Source: Thiomicrorhabdus sp. (GTDB lineage: Bacteria; Pseudomonadota; Gammaproteobacteria; Thiomicrospirales; Thiomicrospiraceae). Taken from it: a DNA stretch of 9,202 nt. How positions within the stretch are numbered: the first letter of the stretch is position 1; each line of letters begins with the position of its first letter. The notes beneath the pieces were generated by a model. It searched no databases. It saw only the letters and a program-made list of their open reading frames with translations, and was not told the DNA's origin. A program made the translations under genes and the position numbers. The stretch spans positions 1 through 9,202 of the forward strand of contig WFNQ01000094.1 of NCBI GenBank assembly GCA_015488565.1. Direction: 5' to 3'. This document shows, piece after piece, positions 1-6,386 of this stretch.

Positions 1-660
1 ATTCAACACCAATTGCGCTTGGCTAAAGTCATCCTCTTTGGTGTAATCGTTAATGGTAATAATCGTTTTAAGCTCTGCCGCTGCAGAGGATTTAATGCCA
101 TTTAAAGAGTCTTCAAACGCAATGGCATCCGCAGGTGTTAAGTTCATTTGCTCTAACGCCCAAAGGTAAATATCGGGTGCGGGCTTTTTCGCTGGCACAA
201 TATCGCCCGCGGCAATGACTTCAAACCAACCTTCAGATTCCGCTCCCAACGTACTTTTTAGCAATGCCGTCACATTTTCAGGTGTGGTCGTGGTCACAAT
301 CGCCATGCGCATCCCTTCGGCTCTGGCTTCATTAATTAACCGTTCCACCCCTGTGCGTAATGGAATTTTACCTTCCGCCATTAACTGTGTATAAAACTGC
401 GTTTTTGAAGCGTGTAAACTTTTGACAAAATCATCAAATTGATCTGGCTTAACAAAAGTGGCATTAAATTTTTCTAAAAAATAACGAATGCGCTCTTTAC
501 CCCCTGTCACGGCGAGCAATTCGCCATACAAAGATTCATCCCAGTGCCAATCTAGCCCTGCGGCCTTAAAAGCCATGTTAAATGCCGGTCGGTGACCATC
601 TCTTTCCGTGTCCGCTAAAGTGCCATCCACATCAAACAGTAGTGCTTGTAGCATTGCCAT
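1..660 (-). CDS. cbbY: CbbY-like HAD phosphatase (3' end cut by window edge)
   Basis: A minus-strand frame stays open for 220 codons from the ATG at 660-658 to the left edge, so the C-terminus is missing, probably only a few tens of residues. It is a HAD-superfamily phosphatase with a cap domain. Motif I is LLFDVDGTLAD (catalytic D10 and D12), motif II is IVTT (T123), motif III is AKKPAPD (K158/K159) and motif IV is FEDSLNG (E183, D184). The cap segment around residues 46-58, ELLAVTGGKERI, matches my memory of CbbY proteins, which dephosphorylate xylulose-1,5-bisphosphate, a RuBisCO inhibitor formed by misfire. This points to a Calvin-cycle autotroph. The first ATG is preferred because AGGAG (671-667 on the minus strand) sits 7 nt upstream; a second ATG two codons later is possible. 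A generic phosphoglycolate or beta-phosphoglucomutase-like phosphatase is the alternative. Confidence 0.85.
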   Translation of the reverse strand, partial: MAMLQALLFDVDGTLADTERDGHRPAFNMAFKAAGLDWHWDESLYGELLAVTGGKERIRYFLEKFNATFVKPDQFDDFVKSLHASKTQFYTQLMAEGKIPLRTGVERLINEARAEGMRMAIVTTTTPENVTALLKSTLGAESEGWFEVIAAGDIVPAKKPAPDIYLWALEQMNLTPADAIAFEDSLNGIKSSAAAELKTIITINDYTKEDDFSQAQLVLN

Positions 661-694
661 AATCTTGCTCCTTTCATCAATTTGAGTGGATTCT

Positions 695-706
695 GAGGAA
701 TTCCTC
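695..706. promoter_or_regulatory. Perfect 12-bp palindrome upstream of cbbY-like gene
   Basis: GAGGAATTCCTC is a perfect palindrome 35 nt before the cbbY-like start codon. A second inverted repeat, AGTTC-N10-GAACT, lies at 742-761. Both are in the divergent region and could be operators for the minus-strand gene. No regulator is identified, and a 12-bp palindrome can arise by chance. Confidence 0.25.
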
Positions 707-1050
707 CCTAAAATACAAGAAAAAATATCAAATAATACCCAGTTCACAGTAAATAGAACTTGTTGAACCCATTTAAACCTGATATAAATCCTCTCGATCA
801 AAAAATCATGGCTTAAATTTAATGCGTTACAATTCGTATAAATCGGCTAAAATACAAAAATAAATTATTTTGAAAGGCCTTTATCATGAAAGAGGAACGA
901 GTAAGAAAGGTTAAATACGTCTGATTGTCATCAAGAATTTGTGAATAGCAAGCTATTCCCTGCAATACCTGACTCAATTAGCTCAATTTCATCCCTTTTT
1001 TTCGCTCACCTCATACAATGGCCTACTTAGAAAAAATCTTTAAAAAGATT

Positions 1051-1055
1051 AGGAG
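1051..1055 (+). promoter_or_regulatory. Shine-Dalgarno that sets the dksA start
   Basis: AGGAG is followed by 7 nt and then ATG at 1063. The in-frame ATG at 1018, which would add 15 residues, has only CACCTCATACA before it and no purine-rich site. This decides the start at 1063. Confidence 0.8.
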
Positions 1056-1062
1056 CAATACC

Positions 1063-1491
1063 ATGGAGCACGAAGTGGACTTTATTGAAAATTATCCCGC
1101 ATATCAGCCTAAGAAAGGCGAGGAGTACATGAGCCCTGAGATGCTTGAACACTTCAAAAACAAATTAATTGCTTGGAAAGAGCAGTTGATTTCAGAAGCC
1201 AGTAATACAGTAAACCATTTACAAACTGATTCTGAAGTCCCTGCAGATCCAAGTGATCGTGCTTCTCAAGAAGAAGAGTTTGCATTGGAGTTACGAACTC
1301 GCGATCGTGAGCGTAAATTAATCAGCAAAATTGACAAATCCTTACGAGCCATTGAAAACGGTGAATACGGCTACTGCAAAATGAGTGGGGAAGAGATTGG
1401 TTTAGGACGCATGGAAGCCCGTCCAACTGCCGATTTAACCGTTGAAATGAAGCGCAAACAAGAGATTCGTGAAAAACAAGGGATCGCTTAA
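1063..1491 (+). CDS. dksA: DksA-type RNA polymerase regulator lacking most zinc-finger cysteines
   Basis: The product is 142 residues (E. coli DksA is 151). It aligns throughout with DksA, which enters the RNA polymerase secondary channel and acts with ppGpp to control rRNA and biosynthetic promoters. The N-terminal GEEYMSPEMLEHF, the coiled-coil tip DPSDRASQEEEF with both key aspartates, RDRERKLISKI, the globular GYCKMSGEEIG and the tail EARPTADL and EIREKQ are all recognisable. In E. coli four cysteines bind zinc (C-x2-C-x17-C-x2-C). Here the pattern is C-x2-S-x17-T-x2-M, so only the first cysteine remains. This resembles the zinc-independent DksA2 class known in Pseudomonas. An upstream in-frame ATG at 1018 is rejected for lack of a ribosome binding site. 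A terminator follows directly, so the gene is probably monocistronic. Confidence 0.93.
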   Translation: MEHEVDFIENYPAYQPKKGEEYMSPEMLEHFKNKLIAWKEQLISEASNTVNHLQTDSEVPADPSDRASQEEEFALELRTRDRERKLISKIDKSLRAIENGEYGYCKMSGEEIGLGRMEARPTADLTVEMKRKQEIREKQGIA

Positions 1492-1502
1492 ACAATTGCT
1501 TT

Positions 1503-1531
1503 AAAGGGAGGGGAAAAATACCTCCTTTTTT
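1503..1531 (+). terminator. Rho-independent terminator after dksA
   Basis: AAAGGGAGG (1503-1511) pairs with CCTCCTTTT (1521-1529), with one G-U wobble, around a 9-nt loop. The descending arm runs into a T tract. It begins 11 nt after the dksA stop codon and separates dksA from the next gene. Confidence 0.8.
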
Positions 1532-1576
1532 ATCATTTATCATTCTAAAACTTATCAGTTTAAGGTATCAACCCCA

Positions 1577-3184
1577 TTGACTACCCCTGATCTTATCGAC
1601 TTACTCTGCTTACCTGAAAGCTACCCTCACTCGGTTGAGGTGATTACCACCATCGAAACCCATATTTCAATGGTGTTTTTAACGGGTCCTTACGCTTATA
1701 AACTGAAAAAAAATGTCGACTTTGGTTTTTTAAACTTTAGCACCTTAGCATTGCGTAAAAAATACTGTCACTTAGAGCTTCAACTTAACCAACGCTACTC
1801 ACCACAACTGTATATTGATGTGGTTGCCGTGTATTTAGACCAACATAATCAACTCTCTTGGCAACCCACTATTCAACACCCAGAGCCTATTGATTACTTG
1901 GTTAAGATGAAACAGTTTGACCCCAATGATGTATTGGGTAAAAAATTACAAACCGAATCGCTTAGCCCACAACAAGTGTCATTATTGGCGCATTTAATTG
2001 CGGATTTTCACCACTCTGCCGAGCCACTTTCTAGCCAGTCAATACTGGCTCACACTGAATTAGGCACGCCCAAAACACTATTGCATCCCATGCTGGATAA
2101 CTTTCCAACACTGTATAACCATGCGTCCTACTTTGATCTGGCACAACTTAAAACACTGGAGCAGTGGACACAACAGCAATTTAAACAACTCGCCTCTTTT
2201 ATGCAAACACGACGAGATAACGGATTTGTAAGAGCCTGTCATGGTGATTTACACATGGATAATATTACCTTAATCCAACACCACCCCGTTCTGTTTGATG
2301 GCATTGAGTTTAATGAAGCGTTCCGCTGGATTGATGTTATCAGTGACTTGGCATTTCTATTGATTGATTTAGACTTTAGAAAAAAACCCGCTCTGGCCTC
2401 GCAAATACTCTCACTGTATTTAAGCCAAACCGTGGATTATCAAGCATTAAGACTGCTGACGTTTTACCAAGTTTATCGCGCGTTAGTTCGAGCAAAAATT
2501 ACCACCTTAAGAGCGAGCCAACTCCCCAAAAACAGCCTTGAAAAAACACACTTAATGCAAACCGCTCAACAATACCTCCATTTGGCATTGCACTACACCC
2601 TGCCCAAAACGAAAGCGCACCTTATTTTATTGCAAGGGGTTTCGGGGTCAGGAAAAAGCTACCTATCCAGTCAACTATTAACCGTGGTGGACGCCATTGT
2701 CTTAAGCTCCGACCGCGTACGCAAACAACTTTATGGTATTTCCCCCCAACATCGCGTGACCGAAGCCGAAAAAAAGCAACTTTACAGCGCTCAAATGAAC
2801 CAAAAGGTCTATCAAACACTATTGAATCAAGCCGAACAAATTCTGTTACTTGGTTTTAATGTCATTATTGATGCCACCTTCTTACAATACAAACATCGCA
2901 CCCCTTTTTATGCTCTGTGCAAACGCCTTAATCAAAATATCGCTTATGGTGTAATTTATATTGATACACCCAAAGCGCTGGCAACGCTCTCCATCGAGGC
3001 AAGATGGCATCAAAAGGATAACCCGTCAGATGCCAATGTCTCCGTCATGCTCAATCAATACCCACAACTTGAACCCCCTGTCGCACCAGAGAATGCACTC
3101 ACCTTAAGCGCCACCCAACTACGACACTTTTTTCCAACGTCTTTAATTCAAGATTTTTTAAATAGGCCGATACACTCTACATAA
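1577..3184 (+). CDS. Two-domain protein: aminoglycoside phosphotransferase-like domain plus P-loop kinase domain
   Basis: The product has 535 residues and two domains. Residues ~1-330 form an APH/choline-kinase-like fold. The nucleotide-binding YKLKK is near residue 43, the Brenner catalytic loop ACHGDLHMDN is at ~220-229, and the metal-binding DGIEFNE is at ~241-247. Residues ~345-535 form a P-loop NTPase/kinase-like domain. Its Walker A GVSGSGKS is at 354-361, SSDRVRK at 377-383 and IIDATFL at ~430-436. This matches the conserved bifunctional family (COG2187 fused to COG0645) found in many proteobacteria. Its physiological substrate is unknown, and it should not be read as an antibiotic-resistance gene. 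The start is TTG, with TAAGG at 1561-1565, 11 nt upstream; no ATG lies nearby in frame. The next gene begins 20 nt after its stop, suggesting co-transcription. Confidence 0.88.
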   Translation: MTTPDLIDLLCLPESYPHSVEVITTIETHISMVFLTGPYAYKLKKNVDFGFLNFSTLALRKKYCHLELQLNQRYSPQLYIDVVAVYLDQHNQLSWQPTIQHPEPIDYLVKMKQFDPNDVLGKKLQTESLSPQQVSLLAHLIADFHHSAEPLSSQSILAHTELGTPKTLLHPMLDNFPTLYNHASYFDLAQLKTLEQWTQQQFKQLASFMQTRRDNGFVRACHGDLHMDNITLIQHHPVLFDGIEFNEAFRWIDVISDLAFLLIDLDFRKKPALASQILSLYLSQTVDYQALRLLTFYQVYRALVRAKITTLRASQLPKNSLEKTHLMQTAQQYLHLALHYTLPKTKAHLILLQGVSGSGKSYLSSQLLTVVDAIVLSSDRVRKQLYGISPQHRVTEAEKKQLYSAQMNQKVYQTLLNQAEQILLLGFNVIIDATFLQYKHRTPFYALCKRLNQNIAYGVIYIDTPKALATLSIEARWHQKDNPSDANVSVMLNQYPQLEPPVAPENALTLSATQLRHFFPTSLIQDFLNRPIHST

Positions 3185-3204
3185 CCCTAATCCCAGAGTG
3201 ACAT

Positions 3205-3786
3205 ATGATGTCAAATAAACAATTACTATTAATCGTCTGTTTAATTTCTCTCCCCCCCTTGGTTCAGGCCGCCGAAAAAACACCCGCCAGTGAACTCAAG
3301 GTTTTAGGCCTCTCTTTAATTGAAGCGGACATCACCAGCGTTCGCAGTCATTTATGGGATATTGGAGGCTATTTACAAGCTAAAAGCTCCGTCAAACAAC
3401 ATAACTACGACAAATTTTTTCCCTGGTCCACCATGCGAGACAGTTATTACATTCTTTTTCGCTATAACCATGCCGGAAAAATCACCTCCGTAAAACAACT
3501 CTATCGACCCAGTTCAATTGAACAAAATAACCGCAGAACCGTCATAAAAACCCGAGACATCGCCCTGCCTATCATTCAAAAACTTGGCCCCCCCACTCAA
3601 GTACAAACCAAAGGCTGGGGAGGTACGCTTAGCTATCGCGCTTATACTTGGCAAGATGATAAAGTGACCATCACCATTGATCGTGAGGGGGGAGAAAAAT
3701 TAGGCAATATTTTCGTTCAATACACCGTTCACATTCATGATCCGTATGAAGTGGTGAACAAAAAAGCGGACGATCAAAACGCCTAA
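3205..3786 (+). CDS. Small exported protein of unknown function
   Basis: I do not recognise this 193-residue protein. It has a clear Sec signal peptide: a basic start, a hydrophobic stretch LLLIVCLISLPPLV, and a likely cleavage after VQA at residue 22. The mature part has no cysteine and no further membrane segment, so a periplasmic location is likely. Motifs that look conserved are LGLSLIEADITSVRSHLWDIGG (residues 34-55), FRYNHAGKITSVKQLYRP (85-102) and LGPPTQV plus the YTWQDDKVTITID strand pattern (~127-159). The LG.P...W...V.I layout faintly recalls BamE/SmpA-like small folds, but this is only an impression. Two adjacent ATGs (3205, 3208) are possible starts, and the ribosome binding site (GAG at 3196) is weak. 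It lies 20 nt downstream of the two-domain gene and overlaps the end of the convergent hydrolase gene by 4 nt. Confidence 0.8.
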   Translation: MMSNKQLLLIVCLISLPPLVQAAEKTPASELKVLGLSLIEADITSVRSHLWDIGGYLQAKSSVKQHNYDKFFPWSTMRDSYYILFRYNHAGKITSVKQLYRPSSIEQNNRRTVIKTRDIALPIIQKLGPPTQVQTKGWGGTLSYRAYTWQDDKVTITIDREGGEKLGNIFVQYTVHIHDPYEVVNKKADDQNA

Positions 3787-4433
3787 ATAGCGCTGGAAAA
3801 GCTTTTAATCTCGCACCACGCTTCCTCCAAGTGTTGAAAGGCATGATCTCCTCCAGCGTAAACCTGGACTGTAAATTCAGAGTTTGGTTGTTGGTACTGC
3901 GCCAAAGCAAATGGAATATCAATCAACTCATCCCCTTCATCAATAAGTAACAACGCTGGAATGGTTGTGTCTAGCGGCTTGTTCACCGAATCAAACATCA
4001 ACCCCTTAAGCGCTTGAATGTAAGCCAAATCAATGCAAAACGTTTCACCCGTTACGGTGCTTTGATGCATTCCCATGTGCGCCTCAAAAAGTGGAACAGG
4101 ATTTAACGCTGGATTAATCATGACATAAGGAGTGCGGTATTTTTGCCCTAAGTATTGAGCATAAAACCCGCCCATAGAAGACCCAACAAATAACAGAGGT
4201 TTTTTGGGTGAATTAAGCAAAGGACGAATCAACTCCTCTATCGCCAAAAGACTCGCTTGAGGAGAGGCCAACGGGTAAGTTGGCGTAAGCCAGTCTTGAA
4301 ACCCAACAAGAGCTTTACCCCCTGCCTTTAGCGACAAACTTTCCTGCCTTACTTGCTCTGCAAACCACTGCCCTTTCAAACTGTTTCCACTGCTTAAAAA
4401 TCCGTGTAGATAGATACATATCGGTAATTGCAT
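3783..4433 (-). CDS. YqiA/YcfP-family alpha/beta hydrolase (putative esterase)
   Basis: The 216-residue product has the compact alpha/beta-hydrolase layout of the YqiA family. The N-terminal YLHGFLSSG (residues 8-16) supplies the oxyanion-hole HG motif. The nucleophile elbow GSSMGG (84-89) puts the serine at S86. DEGDELI has the likely acid D168, and GGDHAF has the catalytic histidine H197. E. coli YqiA acts as an esterase on short acyl esters, but the natural substrate is unknown. The protein has no signal peptide and should be cytoplasmic. In enterobacteria yqiA sits near parE and cpdA; that context is absent here. The start has only a weak purine-rich GGTGGG 12-17 nt upstream. Its stop codon lies within the end of the convergent upstream gene. 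Confidence 0.85.
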   Translation of the reverse strand: MQLPICIYLHGFLSSGNSLKGQWFAEQVRQESLSLKAGGKALVGFQDWLTPTYPLASPQASLLAIEELIRPLLNSPKKPLLFVGSSMGGFYAQYLGQKYRTPYVMINPALNPVPLFEAHMGMHQSTVTGETFCIDLAYIQALKGLMFDSVNKPLDTTIPALLLIDEGDELIDIPFALAQYQQPNSEFTVQVYAGGDHAFQHLEEAWCEIKSFSSAI

Positions 4434-4444
4434 TCTGTTAGAAT
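4432..4444. promoter_or_regulatory. Palindrome in the 17-bp gap between divergent genes
   Basis: ATTCT-GTT-AGAAT is a perfect inverted repeat that nearly fills the 17 bp separating the hydrolase and recJ-like start codons. It could be a shared operator, or TAGAAT could act as a -10 element. There is little room for leaders, so at least one promoter must lie inside the neighbouring gene. Chance is a real alternative. Confidence 0.25.
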
Positions 4445-4450
4445 CCCACC

Positions 4451-6211
4451 ATGATAAAAATACCTAGAATACAGCAACGCCCCATTAATAACCAAGTTTT
4501 CCAAGCCGCCAAAACACTTGGCTTAACGGAACTTCAAGCCAAACTGATTGCCAGCCGAATGGAGGACGATACCCATTTAGAAAAAATTGTCTTTCCCAAG
4601 CTAAAATACATTCAGCACCCTAATGCACTTAAAAATGCCAAAGAAGCCGCACACCTCATTGTAAAAGCCATTAACAGTGAAGGCGTTATCGTATTAGCAA
4701 CCGACTACGACACCGATGGCGTTACCTCTGCATGGGTCGCAAAAACAGCACTGGTCAACTATTTTGGCGTACCAGAAGAGCGCGTCATTCACATTATTGG
4801 CGAACGAAAACAGGGCTATGGCATTACCGATGAAGTTGTTGATCGTATTCTAGATATCCCCAAACCCATTTCACTCGTCATTTCTGCCGACCAAGGTTCC
4901 AGTGATGAGCCCCGAATTGCCCGCTTAAAAGAGTCTGGTATTGATATATGTATCACCGACCATCATCAACTGCCTCAAGAAGGGCCACCGCCCAGTGCCA
5001 CCTGTACCGTTAACCCACAGCAAGCAGGTTGTGAATACGATAAAACCGTTGCGGGCTGTTATGTCATTTTTATTGTAATGACACAAGTGAGAGCCACCTT
5101 AATTGAGCTGGGGCAACTTCCCAAAGAATCCCCCTCTTTAAAAGCACTCTCCATGAACGTTGCACTCGGAACTGTTGCCGACAGTGTCAGTCTAAAAAGT
5201 CCCAACAATCGGGCGATTGTACAAGCGGGATTGCAATTTATTAACCAGTTTCGCTCCCCAGCTTGGCAAGCCATGCAACAATTAAACGACAACAACGGCC
5301 AACCCTACGATGCCGAATTTTTAGGCTTTCAAGTTGCCACACGCATTAATGCCGCCAGTCGCGTCAGTGATGTGACCACAGCCTTTAATTTTTTAACCGC
5401 CTCCAACCCCTATCAAGCCCAGCAATACCTTGAACAACTCGATGCCGACAACCTCAATCGTCGCAGTCAACAAGATGGCATGCTCACCCAAGCCAAAGAA
5501 ATTGCCGCACAACGCTACCACGACAATAAATACACGCTCACCATTCGAATGCAAGGCAATGCAGGCATTCAAGGCATTATCGCCTCACGAATCGGCGAAC
5601 AATATGGCCTACCCACCATCGCCATGACCGATTTAGAAGACGGCTTTATTGCTGGCAGTGGGCGCGGAATTGTACCCAGCATTGATTTACGCAAAGCCTT
5701 TCAATGGATGGCAGACCAACACCCCGATTTATTTGTCTCCATGGGCGGCCATGCGGGCGCGGCGGGTTGTATGATTCCTGAGAAAAACTTTGACATCTTT
5801 GAAGCGCTGTTTGAGCAAGCCGTGCAAAACCAACTAGGCGATGAACCCCCTGTTCCCATCATCGAAACCGATGGCGTACTCACATCTCAACAGTTACAGC
5901 CCCAATTAGTTGAAGAACTTAGCTTGCTTGAACCTTACGGAAGAGAGTGGCCTAAGCCATTGTTTTCAGGTGAATTTACCATTCAAGAAGTCAGAACCGT
6001 TGGGCAAACCAAAACCCACCTATCCTTTAAATTAATAGGAGATAACCAACAAGTGATCTCCGCCATCTACTTTAACGCCAAAGCCTCTAAAGACGATCCC
6101 GATCCCTTTTCAAGGGGGGAGAAAATCCACTGCGTTTACCAACCCAGCCTCAATGTATACTACGGCAGAACCACACTGCAATTAAGATTGGTGACTGCGC
6201 AGATTGTTTAA
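4451..6211 (+). CDS. RecJ-family single-strand DNA exonuclease, divergent
   Basis: The product has 586 residues, close to E. coli RecJ (577), and follows the RecJ order. Motif I is TDYDTDG (D85, D87, D89), followed by ADQG (D147), TDHH (D170, H171, H172) and GTVADSV (D244). A DHHA1 region has GSGRG (402-406) and GGHAGAAG (432-439), and an OB-like C-terminal region follows. These are the metal-binding and phosphoesterase signatures of 5'-3' ssDNA exonucleases used in recombination and mismatch repair. Several normally conserved stretches differ from E. coli RecJ: DNG is DQG, NAAGR is NAASR (299-303), and WHQGVVGI is replaced by a GNAGIQGI stretch near 369-376. It is therefore either a diverged RecJ or a RecJ-like paralogue, so no symbol is assigned. 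No clear ribosome binding site precedes the ATG; its start is 17 bp from the divergent hydrolase start. Confidence 0.85.
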   Translation: MIKIPRIQQRPINNQVFQAAKTLGLTELQAKLIASRMEDDTHLEKIVFPKLKYIQHPNALKNAKEAAHLIVKAINSEGVIVLATDYDTDGVTSAWVAKTALVNYFGVPEERVIHIIGERKQGYGITDEVVDRILDIPKPISLVISADQGSSDEPRIARLKESGIDICITDHHQLPQEGPPPSATCTVNPQQAGCEYDKTVAGCYVIFIVMTQVRATLIELGQLPKESPSLKALSMNVALGTVADSVSLKSPNNRAIVQAGLQFINQFRSPAWQAMQQLNDNNGQPYDAEFLGFQVATRINAASRVSDVTTAFNFLTASNPYQAQQYLEQLDADNLNRRSQQDGMLTQAKEIAAQRYHDNKYTLTIRMQGNAGIQGIIASRIGEQYGLPTIAMTDLEDGFIAGSGRGIVPSIDLRKAFQWMADQHPDLFVSMGGHAGAAGCMIPEKNFDIFEALFEQAVQNQLGDEPPVPIIETDGVLTSQQLQPQLVEELSLLEPYGREWPKPLFSGEFTIQEVRTVGQTKTHLSFKLIGDNQQVISAIYFNAKASKDDPDPFSRGEKIHCVYQPSLNVYYGRTTLQLRLVTAQIV

Positions 6212-6292
6212 AAAATCAGAATGTGAATTCACTTAAAAAAGAATTGTAAAAAACTATATGAATGGTGTAGGAATAATAAAACTAACATAATT

Positions 6293-6336
6293 AAAAAAAG
6301 GACTGCACTAATTTTATTTAAGACAGTCCTTATTTA
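6293..6336. terminator. Bidirectional terminator between convergent genes
   Basis: AAGGACTG (6298-6305) pairs with CAGTCCTT (6324-6331) around an 18-nt loop. Read on the minus strand, the stem is followed by a run of seven T, a good terminator for the secreted-protein gene ending at 6387. Read on the plus strand it is followed by TTATTTATTT, a weaker terminator for the recJ-like gene. The rest of the 175 bp gap (6212-6386) is very AT-rich, with no gene seen. Confidence 0.75.
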
Positions 6337-6386
6337 TTTCAAATAACCTCCTTAAAAATTAAAAAGAAGTTTATAAAAATTTGCTC

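Larger units (their letters stand above)
661..1062. other. Divergent intergenic region between cbbY-like gene and dksA
   Basis: This 402 bp stretch holds no sizeable gene. AT-rich segments at 764-853 contain plausible plus-strand -10 hexamers: TATAAA at 783-788, with TTGTTG 16 nt upstream at 761-766; TATAAA at 837-842; and TAAAAT at 848-853. No -35 element is convincing, so the dksA promoter is not pinned down. Further downstream are a 10-bp palindrome AAAGGCCTTT (873-882), a 12-codon open frame (886-924), an inverted repeat GAATAGC-AA-GCTATTC (943-958) and AATCTT-TAAA-AAGATT (1035-1050). The last hairpin touches the dksA ribosome binding site. Together they make a long structured leader plausible. 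Confidence 0.5.

Noticed and set aside
1018..1062. In-frame N-terminal extension of dksA from ATG 1018 (15 extra residues)
   Set aside because: It has no Shine-Dalgarno, whereas ATG 1063 has AGGAG at ideal spacing and gives a DksA-like N-terminus.
2622..2819. Minus-strand open frame inside the two-domain kinase-like gene
   Set aside because: It is antisense to the conserved P-loop region and its product looks like nothing known; a shadow frame.
1577..3184. Reading the aminoglycoside phosphotransferase-like domain as antibiotic resistance
   Set aside because: The fusion to a P-loop domain and the chromosomal housekeeping context match a widespread family of unknown substrate, not known resistance enzymes.
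5430..5627. Plus-strand open frame inside the recJ-like gene
   Set aside because: It lies in another frame within a well-supported coding region and has no family resemblance.
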